Below are positions 33,941 to 41,279 of a DNA stretch of 64,000 nt, one piece after another. Origin of the DNA: a virus. The position numbers and the translations under genes were made by a program. The notes under the pieces were generated by a model that did no database searches, was not told where the DNA came from, and saw nothing but the letters and a program-made list of their open reading frames with translations. Positions within the stretch are counted from its first letter, which is position 1. The number at the start of each line of letters is the position of its first letter. Where the stretch lies: positions 62,001 to 126,000 of the IMG/VR virus record IMGVR_UViG_3300030019_000003; one strand, 5' to 3'.

Positions 33941-33958
33941 ATTTTAGAGTATTATTTA
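33940..33958 (+). promoter_or_regulatory. Divergent TATATTAT-type box (AGTATTAT)
   Basis: CTATTTTAGAGTATTATTT: keeps the TATTAT half of the box and its position after a terminator, 25 bases before the ATG at 33980. A weaker match than the others. Confidence 0.4.
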
Positions 33959-33979
33959 GATTAACCAATAAGGATAACT

Positions 33980-34228
33980 ATGAGTCTTATACTTGATGCT
34001 AAAGCTGAACCTTTAGTAGGTGAATATTTAAGCTATGTTGGATTAACTACTACAGAAAAGGATAAGTACCTTAATATGATTAAGCAAGCTATTGCTGCTG
34101 TTAAATATCGTATTAAACTCGTAAGAAGAAAAAAAGTATCGGACTCTGAGCCTGTTCTATTAGCTACCTTAATTGACTTTAACGAGGACTACAGCTTAGT
34201 CAATACTGCAAGAATAATAAAGGAATAG
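33980..34228 (+). CDS. Unknown 82-aa protein
   Basis: AAGGATA precedes the start. Helical, basic centre (AIAAVKYRIKLVRRKKVSDSEP). The next gene begins 2 bases after its stop. Not recognised. Confidence 0.52.
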   Translation: MSLILDAKAEPLVGEYLSYVGLTTTEKDKYLNMIKQAIAAVKYRIKLVRRKKVSDSEPVLLATLIDFNEDYSLVNTARIIKE

Positions 34229-34230
34229 TT

Positions 34231-34785
34231 ATGGTGCTTATAGAAAAAGTTATACCTGAATTGATTCAGGATATACATGGTGTTAATAGGTTTGGTGTTT
34301 ATGTTGTTATACGAAAAGGCTTATTCTTTCCGAAGTATTTTGGTAAAACTTATATCGTTTATGTCGATAGTAGTATGAGCCATGAGAAAATGGATAGTAA
34401 ATATTGCATCTATGCTAATGATAAGTATAGTGGTAAAGAGTTCTTAGTTTTTTCAGACTCTGAAGCAATTCGTATTGATACAGCTATCATAGAGGAATGT
34501 AAAGAAACCATAGAATGCGTAATTAAAAACCTGTATGGCGATAGACCTTTAAAACCAGGTAATAAAAAGATAGACCATTACTTAAGAAACATTAAAGATA
34601 ATATTGATATTGTCACATTATCAATGGATGAAGATGTTCCTAATCAGAAAGCTGCTATTTATGCTGTTTTAAAAATAGCAGATCAAGTAGTTTGTAATGT
34701 TAGAAACTATCTTAGAACAGGGGATTTCTCAAGTCACAAACACGTTATTATTGAAACAGATGCTATTTTAAATACTAATGAATAA
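34231..34785 (+). CDS. Unknown 184-aa protein
   Basis: Mixed alpha/beta: an N-terminal beta region (FGVYVVIRKGLFFPKYFGKTYIVYV), a middle segment with CIYANDKYSGKEFLVFS and a helical C-terminal half (QKAAIYAVLKIADQVVCNVRNYL). No known motif. Likely translated with its upstream neighbour (2-base gap). Confidence 0.52.
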   Translation: MVLIEKVIPELIQDIHGVNRFGVYVVIRKGLFFPKYFGKTYIVYVDSSMSHEKMDSKYCIYANDKYSGKEFLVFSDSEAIRIDTAIIEECKETIECVIKNLYGDRPLKPGNKKIDHYLRNIKDNIDIVTLSMDEDVPNQKAAIYAVLKIADQVVCNVRNYLRTGDFSSHKHVIIETDAILNTNE

Positions 34786-34799
34786 AAAAAAGGGTTACT

Positions 34800-35375
34800 A
34801 TGAACAAGGAATTGATAGAGGGTGATGGTGTTAATTTTATAAATATAAGTCCACAAGCTACAACTGAGCTAGGAAAATGGCTATCGCCTTTTGCAGAACA
34901 CGCACCTATTATTGTAGAAGGAACAGCTTATAGTGTTAAAACACTTGAGGCTGCTAGATGGGTACTAAAATATCTATATGTTATTAATGAGACACCAACG
35001 ATAGATGATGCTCTAAAGTGTAAATTGTGTAAACATTATATACGTAATATTGTAGCAGGCAGTGGTGAAAAATCACGTTACTATGGTACAAGAATGATGA
35101 TGTATCTTGTTAATATACACGATATCAGTATTTCCTTATTTAAAGATAAGAATACTATCATAGCCGAGTTAAGCCATTACTATGATTTACTAACACATGA
35201 TACTGGAGACAATATTGATGCTCTTATTAAAAATGAGCTTGCATTTAAATATATTCAGATCAATGAGAAAGGTAAATACGTTAGAGATCTTAGTTTACAA
35301 TATGGTCTTAGAATACAAATATTGTCTAAAATCAAATTCCTGAGAAAGTTATGCGAAGAATCTCTTCATTCATAA
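34800..35375 (+). CDS. NADAR-like protein, paralogue of the gene at 62760
   Basis: 191 residues. The N-terminal block FINISPQATTELGKWLSPFAEH, then IIVEGTAYSVKTLEAARWVLKYL, has the layout of phage NADAR-like proteins (T-LGR-LSNF...F...G-F-SVEG-YW...K). NADAR enzymes act on ADP-ribose linkages or ADP-ribosylated molecules. The rest is helical and includes a CKLCKHY pair of cysteines. The gene at 62760 starts with the same block (YINIGKDAKTDLGKTLWLYAG... LYEYLRVLNVI). The NADAR assignment is from motif layout only. The gene overlaps the next by 25 bases. Confidence 0.45.
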   Translation: MNKELIEGDGVNFINISPQATTELGKWLSPFAEHAPIIVEGTAYSVKTLEAARWVLKYLYVINETPTIDDALKCKLCKHYIRNIVAGSGEKSRYYGTRMMMYLVNIHDISISLFKDKNTIIAELSHYYDLLTHDTGDNIDALIKNELAFKYIQINEKGKYVRDLSLQYGLRIQILSKIKFLRKLCEESLHS

Positions 35376-35596
35376 TACTTACTCTAATAGGTGTAGTATT
35401 ATCAGGTTGTATCCTAAAATCATTTACGATACCTATTACAACTAGAACTGTGTTAGATTGTAATATAGGTAGAGGCACGCTTGTAAATAATCTGTATCAT
35501 GATGTTTCAAATACAGATATGTACGCTGCTATTACTATTAACTGCGAGATTAAAACAATTAATATGCTTGAACACCCACTACAAGTTACGGAGTAA
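35351..35596 (+). CDS. Small lipoprotein (81 aa)
   Basis: Signal peptide MRRISSFIILTLIGVVLSGC with lipobox LSGC, so cleavage before Cys20 and lipid attachment are predicted. The mature part is about 60 residues and contains two more cysteines (C37 and C67), suitable for a disulphide. Phage lipoproteins of this size often block superinfection at the outer membrane (Llp of T5 is the classic case) or serve as outer spanins; the lack of a partner inner spanin nearby favours neither strongly. Starts inside the end of the NADAR-like gene. Confidence 0.75.
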   Translation: MRRISSFIILTLIGVVLSGCILKSFTIPITTRTVLDCNIGRGTLVNNLYHDVSNTDMYAAITINCEIKTINMLEHPLQVTE

Positions 35597-35627
35597 TCCG
35601 TAACTTGTAAGAGTCTATTTTTACAAT
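35581..35627 (+). terminator. Terminator with stop codon inside its stem
   Basis: 12-bp perfect stem ACAAGTTACGGA / TCCGTAACTTGT around GTAA; AAGAGTCTATTTTT follows. The TAA stop of the lipoprotein gene starts in the loop. Confidence 0.85.
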
Positions 35628-35629
35628 CT

Positions 35630-35648
35630 TTTAACGATATATTATTTA
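35630..35648 (+). promoter_or_regulatory. TATATTAT-type box with long repeated leader
   Basis: TTTAACGATATATTATTTA. The box is followed by AATTAATAAC, by AACTAGTTTACTAGTTG (35662-35678) and by TTAATTAATAACGAACAA (35683-35700). The same pieces recur at the box of the 45.45 kb operon. Leader length before the first gene is 100 bases, longer than usual here. Confidence 0.62.
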
Positions 35649-35661
35649 ATTAATAACCTAT

Positions 35662-35700
35662 AACTAGTTTACTAGTTGTTGGTTAATTAATAACGAACAA
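35662..35700. repeat. Leader repeat copy 1
   Basis: AACTAGTTTACTAGTTG (two ACTAGT palindromes spaced by TT) followed by TTAATTAATAACGAACAA. Both are found again at 45460-45492 in different order, next to the same promoter-like box. Confidence 0.75.
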
Positions 35701-35750
35701 GTACGTTAGTAATTAAGAGTTAATATATAAAATGGCACTAAGGACTTGAA

Positions 35751-35999
35751 ATGAGAAAGTTTTTTAAAATGTTATTGGCTTATACGTGCTATATTACTTT
35801 TATAGCAAAATTCTATAAAAAAGAAGTTGTTATTTACTTTATACCAACTACGTTGTTATCAGGTGTAAGTGAACAAGTTAACGCTGATATTGTTTCTACC
35901 TATGGTAGAAGACTATTTGGAATTAGCGCGCCTAGAGGTACTAAACGTACTGTAATACGCACTATTTTAAATAAACTAAAACTATGCCTTATCTGGTAA
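35751..35999 (+). CDS. Small basic membrane-associated protein (82 aa)
   Basis: One hydrophobic helix near the N-terminus (MLLAYTCYITFIAKF), a second hydrophobic strand (VVIYFIPTTLLSGV), and a very basic C-terminal half (YGRRLFGISAPRGTKRTVIRT). Not recognised. First gene of the operon behind the repeated leader. Confidence 0.52.
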   Translation: MRKFFKMLLAYTCYITFIAKFYKKEVVIYFIPTTLLSGVSEQVNADIVSTYGRRLFGISAPRGTKRTVIRTILNKLKLCLIW

Positions 36000-36015
36000 A
36001 AAAGGGAATACTAAA

Positions 36016-36420
36016 ATGAGTATAAAAACAATCCTAGATGGAAAAACATTTGATGCTTTTGTTAATGATGATGCTAAGCATTATGAGAATTTAGATTACA
36101 GTGAGGCAAAATTATTAGATAGTTTGACACCTACTATTTTAAGTATCATGAGTAAACTTGCTCCTGTAAGACAAGCTATTATTCATAACTTGATCATGAA
36201 ATGTCCTGATAAGATTACTTATTATCAAACTAAGGATATTGCTAATGCTATACGCGAAACAGTAAATGAAACATCTATCTGGTGTAAATTACTGTATGAT
36301 ATGGGTATGCTAAAGCGACGACGTGTTGAGGGTGAGACAGGTGGAGTTAAGTTTGAATACGCCATTACTAATGGGCTATTTAGAAAATGGTTTATCATGC
36401 GCTATACTATAAAAAAATAA
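36016..36420 (+). CDS. Possible winged-helix protein (134 aa)
   Basis: The middle and C-terminal parts read like a winged helix: helix (ILSIMSKLAPVRQAIIHNLIM), turn, recognition-like helix (TKDIANAIRETVNETSIWCKLLYDMGML) and a basic hairpin (KRRRVEGETGGVKFEYAIT). Could be a DNA-binding regulator. AAAGGGAA precedes the start. The call rests on pattern only. Confidence 0.45.
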   Translation: MSIKTILDGKTFDAFVNDDAKHYENLDYSEAKLLDSLTPTILSIMSKLAPVRQAIIHNLIMKCPDKITYYQTKDIANAIRETVNETSIWCKLLYDMGMLKRRRVEGETGGVKFEYAITNGLFRKWFIMRYTIKK

Positions 36421-36429
36421 GGATTATCC

Positions 36430-38205
36430 GTGATTAAAAATAATAAAGGTCTTGTGGACTATACCGGTGATAATGAGGCTATGCAACTTTTAGAAGGAAC
36501 AAATAGACAAGAGTTATTAAATATGATGGGCTACGAACCTTTCGTATCGTTTATGGGCGATCTTATTCATACATGTAACATGTTCATAAGGAAAGCTGAT
36601 TCTAAAAAGAAACGCTCAAGAACAGAAGGTCTTAATGCGCTTACGTTTTTAGCAGATAGTATAGTAAATAGACATCTTGTAAAAATATCGAAATATGCTA
36701 AAACGGTTGATATTAGGTTTAAACCAAATCGATACGGATTTGAACCTTTTACCTTAGAGATATGTTTTAGATCTAAAAACGGTAGTGACATTATAACCTT
36801 ATATTTACCTAATATGGAGTTAGGGGGTGGAATACTTTCATTAGCCGAAATATTGACCCTCTCTGATACAAGACGTCCTATTAATTATTTCATTAATAAC
36901 TATCCTGTTACTGAAACTTTTAACTTTAAGATACGCATGTTTATGAGAAGTGACAATTTAGAGCACGTACGGTTCTACGCAGATGTTATGGGTAGATCTT
37001 ATCAGGGATTTATTTGTTCAACACTTATGAGTATCTACACCAACTTCTTATCTTGTATGTATGGTAAACACGACAACTATTCAGATGTCGATCTTTTAAA
37101 AGAGATGCTTGCCGAGTCTGATATTGATAATTTGATTACTTATGCTGGGCGCGAATCAGAATGTCTTATTGATGGCGAGTATACAGTAATACATACAAAC
37201 AAAGGTAGAATGTGGTGTAAGGTACTGCCAAGCAGCGATTACTTTATAGGTACGACTTCTGAAAATATAGATGTGATTATACCTATCATTACTAGTGCTG
37301 AACTTACAAAACTAAAACTACATATGAAGTTTTTTAAGAATCCCGTACTTAAAGAAGTCTATGATAAGGTTTCTAAATTAGCAGAGTTATATTATGAAGG
37401 CAATGATGCCGAACATGGTATTAATCATGTTAACGAAGTTCTTTATAAAGCTTTGGATATGAATAGAAAACAATCACTAGGTGTTGACGAGACTCATATT
37501 ATAAAAGCTGCGATGTTTCATGATATTTGCGCCACATCACACCGTAAAGATCACGAGATAAAAGGTGGTGAGGTGTATCTTACAAAAATAGCATTAGAAT
37601 ATTTTATAACAGAAAGTCGTTTCGAGTCAGAGACTATCGCTAATGCCATAGTACAACATCGTGGATCTTATAAAGGTGAGTTTACAAGTACGTTAGCAGA
37701 GCTCATTAACGCTGCTGATAGGGACAGCCCTATCTTATCCGATTGTATAAGTCGTGTATACAGCTGTGCTACAGACGATAAACTTGTCTTTAATACTGAT
37801 ATTGATACTAGTAAGATAGATCCTATGTATAAAGATAAAGTAGCTACTGCTTTACGTAATCTTGATACTTTTAAAAATAATAATATTAAGAAAGCAATAC
37901 GCCGTACATATCTGCACCTGTTAGAAAAATATTCTAGGGTTGGATACGGTAGGCGTAATGCTATCTATATTGAATACTGGAAAGATCATTTAGAAGCATT
38001 CTATACTGAAATCGATGAACTTACGGTAGCTACTTTGATGCAAAAACTATATGCACTCGGTTTTAAAAGTATTAAGTATTATGACGTTCCTGGTTTAAAA
38101 GATGTTATCAAGAGGTGCGACGGCGATACGGTAACGGCGATGCAGCATATCTTTAGAAAAAGAATAGATATAGCTACTAACGCGGCGTTTAACCCGCAGT
38201 TTTAA
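36430..38205 (+). CDS. HD-domain phosphohydrolase with a large unknown N-terminus
   Basis: 591 residues from a GTG behind AAGGAT. Residues 1-310 are unknown, partly beta-rich (LEICFRSKNGSDIITLYLPN). Residues 325-470 form an HD domain: H333 (EHGINHVNEV), H364-D365 (MFHDICATSH) and D430 (NAADRDSP), the order of metal ligands in HD phosphohydrolases. Members cleave phosphate esters of nucleotides, for example dNTPs, ppGpp or cyclic nucleotides. Which substrate applies is unknown. The C-terminal 120 residues are helical. Confidence 0.72.
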   Translation: MIKNNKGLVDYTGDNEAMQLLEGTNRQELLNMMGYEPFVSFMGDLIHTCNMFIRKADSKKKRSRTEGLNALTFLADSIVNRHLVKISKYAKTVDIRFKPNRYGFEPFTLEICFRSKNGSDIITLYLPNMELGGGILSLAEILTLSDTRRPINYFINNYPVTETFNFKIRMFMRSDNLEHVRFYADVMGRSYQGFICSTLMSIYTNFLSCMYGKHDNYSDVDLLKEMLAESDIDNLITYAGRESECLIDGEYTVIHTNKGRMWCKVLPSSDYFIGTTSENIDVIIPIITSAELTKLKLHMKFFKNPVLKEVYDKVSKLAELYYEGNDAEHGINHVNEVLYKALDMNRKQSLGVDETHIIKAAMFHDICATSHRKDHEIKGGEVYLTKIALEYFITESRFESETIANAIVQHRGSYKGEFTSTLAELINAADRDSPILSDCISRVYSCATDDKLVFNTDIDTSKIDPMYKDKVATALRNLDTFKNNNIKKAIRRTYLHLLEKYSRVGYGRRNAIYIEYWKDHLEAFYTEIDELTVATLMQKLYALGFKSIKYYDVPGLKDVIKRCDGDTVTAMQHIFRKRIDIATNAAFNPQF

Positions 38206-38240
38206 ATAAAACAGATTTATTAAAATATAAGGAAAATCCT

Positions 38241-39179
38241 ATGGTATACAATATATACTTATTCGGTAACTTTATAGGTCCAGTATCACTCTCTGATGAG
38301 AGTGATACTGAAACTGAGTTATTGAACGCTGTTGTCGACATAGTTGGAGTTTATTTAGAAACTTCTCATTATATATCAGGTATAGGACAAAAAGATCTAG
38401 GAGTTGATATCACCCCTAGTGTTAAAAAACTATCACTTGCTATTAATTTAACCCATGTTATTAGTTATGCTAATAATGAAGATAGCAGTGATGGGTACAG
38501 GTTTAATATCTTAGAGGTGATGGCTATCATTAGATATTTTGATGGTAAGGAAGAGCAGTTTATAACATCAACAGCTAACACTATCAGTAACACTGTAGAT
38601 ATTATAACTGAGGGTAAACAACTTGCGAAAATACTAGATAATCTTTCTATTGAAGACTTAGCAAGTAAAGATATTTTAGAAAAATGTGCCCATGTTGAAA
38701 TAGACAATTCTCTTAATGATGCTACTGAGGTTGTATTATTCGACAAGTCTATAGGACGTATTGGTGATGTTAATAATAAGAAAACAAAAGATAGCTCGCC
38801 AAAAGAGAAAGTTAACATACTGGTTAAAGAGTATATGAAAAAGCGTATAGTTAATTTTCTAGATGCCAAAGGCTATCCTGAAGATTATATTAAATTATTT
38901 ACACCGTGCGGCAAAGATGGTATGCTTATAGATCATGGTATCACAGCATCTACCAATCTTGAGAATAATTTTCGTATAACCAATATACTGTATACGTTAT
39001 ATTTTAGATTGAAAAAGGTACCTTACGGTGTTTCTGTTGGAATTGATTCTAATGAGGATTATGAAATGGCTATGACAAAACTTATAGCTATGTCGACTGC
39101 GATCAAATCCTTATATGGTAGAGCTAGAACGACAGAAAGAATAAAAAAACTAGCTGAGGTTATTTTAAAGAAAGATTAA
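38241..39179 (+). CDS. Unknown 312-aa protein
   Basis: AAGGAAAAT precedes the start. N-terminal beta-rich part (YNIYLFGNFIGPVSL), a middle with acidic and Asn-rich stretches, and a helical C-terminus (MTKLIAMSTAIKSLYGRARTTERIKKL). Not recognised. The length and N-terminal style recall the unknown genes at 55552 and 56502, but I see no convincing alignment. Confidence 0.52.
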   Translation: MVYNIYLFGNFIGPVSLSDESDTETELLNAVVDIVGVYLETSHYISGIGQKDLGVDITPSVKKLSLAINLTHVISYANNEDSSDGYRFNILEVMAIIRYFDGKEEQFITSTANTISNTVDIITEGKQLAKILDNLSIEDLASKDILEKCAHVEIDNSLNDATEVVLFDKSIGRIGDVNNKKTKDSSPKEKVNILVKEYMKKRIVNFLDAKGYPEDYIKLFTPCGKDGMLIDHGITASTNLENNFRITNILYTLYFRLKKVPYGVSVGIDSNEDYEMAMTKLIAMSTAIKSLYGRARTTERIKKLAEVILKKD

Positions 39180-39216
39180 CTATTATAGAGTATAGCCTAA
39201 AAATAGTTATCATAGT

Positions 39217-39235
39217 TGTTCACCGAACTTATAAT
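39217..39235 (+). promoter_or_regulatory. GTTCACCGAAC copy 2 with a TATAAT box
   Basis: TGTTCACCGAAC is identical to 30763-30774. TATAAT lies right behind (39230-39235), with TTATCA 17 bases upstream as a possible -35. If real, the repeat sits in the spacer and could be an operator. Confidence 0.4.
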
Positions 39236-39290
39236 AGACGAATTGGAATGCGCGCAATCTGAATAAAAATAAAATAAAAAAGGTAGTCAA

Positions 39291-39764
39291 ATGAAGATTG
39301 TGGAATACAACTCTCTTTTACAAGAGGTCGATGAATCAAAACTTATACAAAGTATACTACAGGTTTACAAGGTAACCTTTAAAGGTGATAAGAATATCTA
39401 TACCTTACGTAAGGTTATAAACAAGTTTGTTAAAACAAGAAAAGCAACCATGCTTCTTTGTATAAACGACACAAGTGTTTTAGGATATTGTTTTGTGTTT
39501 GAAGTTTTAAAGACGGACAGAACATGTTTATATCGTAGATATTCTGAAACAAATACTTTTGGTTTTATTTCAGAGTTCTGCAGTATTAAAAAAGGCTGTG
39601 GTACTTTATTAATGAATCATGTTATAAATGATTCAGACTTTAAAGATAAAGACCTGATATTAACTATAAATAAAAAATCATTAATACATTACTATCATAG
39701 GTTTGGATTTATTCCACAAAATGTTGGTAAGAATGTACTGGTAAAAGCAATAAATAAAAAATAA
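39291..39764 (+). CDS. GNAT-like acetyltransferase
   Basis: 157 residues. GNAT layout: the beta-strand VLGYCFVFEV, beta-strand FISEFCSIKKGCGTLLMNHV where GCGTLL occupies the acetyl-CoA loop (normally Q/R-x-x-G-x-G/A), and a C-terminal SLIHYYHRFGFIPQ, the typical Y-x-x-x-GF motif. Transfers an acetyl group to an amine of unknown target; phage GNATs can modify host proteins, DNA bases or toxins. AAAGGTAG precedes the start. The loop differs from the classic motif. Confidence 0.65.
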   Translation: MKIVEYNSLLQEVDESKLIQSILQVYKVTFKGDKNIYTLRKVINKFVKTRKATMLLCINDTSVLGYCFVFEVLKTDRTCLYRRYSETNTFGFISEFCSIKKGCGTLLMNHVINDSDFKDKDLILTINKKSLIHYYHRFGFIPQNVGKNVLVKAINKK

Positions 39765-39789
39765 AATTAAAAAAAAAAGAGGTAAAAAA

Positions 39790-40362
39790 ATGTTACATGT
39801 AAGTAAATATCCTAATGTGGATAAAGGCTTGAAGACAACAATTGGGGTTAGTATCGTTACTCTAGCGTTTGGTGGTAAACAAGATCACCGTGTTAGTATC
39901 AGGTTTTTAACAGCTACTGACGCTGAAGCGTTCTATGACGAAATTAAAAACCTGCAGTCATTTAGAGCTCTTACACTACTGTCTATTAAAAAGAAAGACT
40001 ATTCATATCTATTAGTTATTGATAATATTTCTGCGGACAATAAAATGGAAACTTTTTGTAAATTATTTCCAGAGGAAGTGATCATTGATGTAGTTAGTAC
40101 GCTTCCTGAAACACGTGACATGGACCATAAGTTAATGAAAAAGACACTTAACCATGCAAGTAATATTTACTGCGTGGTTAACAATTACAACATGTTACTT
40201 TCTTTTAAACATCCGGAGGATTACGCCGATAGGTGTATTATCAGTATTACTCTAAGTGATGATCAGTTTAGTGGGGCAGTTTTAAATCTTCTAACTGAGA
40301 AAAATATTGGGCATGCGGGTACTTTACACAATACCTTCGTAAATGATATTCAGATAGGCTAA
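39790..40362 (+). CDS. Unknown 190-aa protein
   Basis: Mixed alpha/beta (TTIGVSIVTLAFGGKQDHRVSI; TATDAEAFYDEIKNLQSF). The C-terminal half is richer in His and Asn (DHKLMKKTLNHASNIYCVVNN). AGAGGTAAA precedes the start. No motif identified. Confidence 0.52.
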   Translation: MLHVSKYPNVDKGLKTTIGVSIVTLAFGGKQDHRVSIRFLTATDAEAFYDEIKNLQSFRALTLLSIKKKDYSYLLVIDNISADNKMETFCKLFPEEVIIDVVSTLPETRDMDHKLMKKTLNHASNIYCVVNNYNMLLSFKHPEDYADRCIISITLSDDQFSGAVLNLLTEKNIGHAGTLHNTFVNDIQIG

Positions 40363-40414
40363 CGCTAAGTGTCCTACACCACTGGACTAACTTTTAAAAA
40401 ATAGGAGATGTGCA

Positions 40415-40645
40415 ATGCCAAAAGGTAGCAAAGTAGACAGTTGTCATGATAAGATTAAAAAAGCTTTAATTAAAGAAGGTAAATCTGAAAAAGATGCCGA
40501 AAGAGAATCTCGGGCTATTTGTAAAGAACAAGAGCGAAAGCGTAACAAGGAAGCCGCTACAAAAGAGAGAGAAAAGAAGTTAGCAAAAGAAAAGAAAGAC
40601 AAAGAGAAAGAACGTGAAAATATTAAAAAACTTAAACAATGGTAA
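40415..40645 (+). CDS. Highly charged 76-aa coiled-coil protein
   Basis: Begins PKGSKVDSCHDKIKKALI, a start seen in many small phage and virus proteins (K-G-S-K-x-D-x-CH), followed by a Lys/Glu-rich helix (ERKRNKEAATKEREKKLAKE). GGAGATGT precedes the start. Probably binds DNA or forms a single alpha-helix. Function unknown. Confidence 0.6.
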   Translation: MPKGSKVDSCHDKIKKALIKEGKSEKDAERESRAICKEQERKRNKEAATKEREKKLAKEKKDKEKERENIKKLKQW

Positions 40646-40653
40646 ACCATACC

Positions 40654-40688
40654 CAGGACACGCGCTCTTTTTAGGAGCGCATGTCCTG
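40654..40688 (+). terminator. Hairpin with mismatch, no T run
   Basis: CAGGACACGCGCTC and GAGCGCATGTCCTG pair with one central C-A mismatch around a T-rich loop. No T tract follows. Confidence 0.5.
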
Positions 40689-40738
40689 CTAGTATTGAGT
40701 AATTATACCAAAATTCAAAAAATAAAAGGAACATGGAA

Positions 40739-41218
40739 ATGTTAGTAACTGAAATAGTAAACCACACGCCATATACTATAGGTTTTACCTATGGTGATAA
40801 AGAAATTGTTTTAGCGTCTAGAGGATTATTTAATGCAAATCATGCTTATAATAAAAACGAAGATGCTGGTGTTTTACGTATTGTAGATGATGAGATGATA
40901 ATTAGCTTAGCTGCACGATCAGGTATACCTAATTTTATTACGTTATCCGATATGTTAGAGAAGTATGTTAAAAGTAATAGTATTACAGAGCATGTATGTT
41001 TCTTTGTTAATTCAGGTTTTGGGAAAGCCGTTAATGTATTGGATATTTACAAACCTACAACACCGTACTACCAACCTGATAAAAATCGTGTTAATATATG
41101 TGATGATGACCACACAGATCATCTTGGTTGGGAATTAGCTATACCAGAATCATTCTTTAAAAATAGTGAAGGAACATACGATAATGACAAATACACATCT
41201 ATATTTATTAATCCTTAA
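40739..41218 (+). CDS. Unknown 159-aa protein
   Basis: Two ATGs six bases apart; 40739 lies 8 bases from AAGGA and is preferred over 40733, which is too close. Beta-rich N-terminus (IVNHTPYTIGFTYGDKEIVLA), acidic middle, and C-terminal DDDHTDHLGWELAIPESFF. Not recognised. Confidence 0.52.
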   Translation: MLVTEIVNHTPYTIGFTYGDKEIVLASRGLFNANHAYNKNEDAGVLRIVDDEMIISLAARSGIPNFITLSDMLEKYVKSNSITEHVCFFVNSGFGKAVNVLDIYKPTTPYYQPDKNRVNICDDDHTDHLGWELAIPESFFKNSEGTYDNDKYTSIFINP

Positions 41219-41279
41219 TGACTAGTGCCGTTCTGAATCAAAAATTAAAGTCTGTAAATTAAAATAAAAGGAGTTGGTT

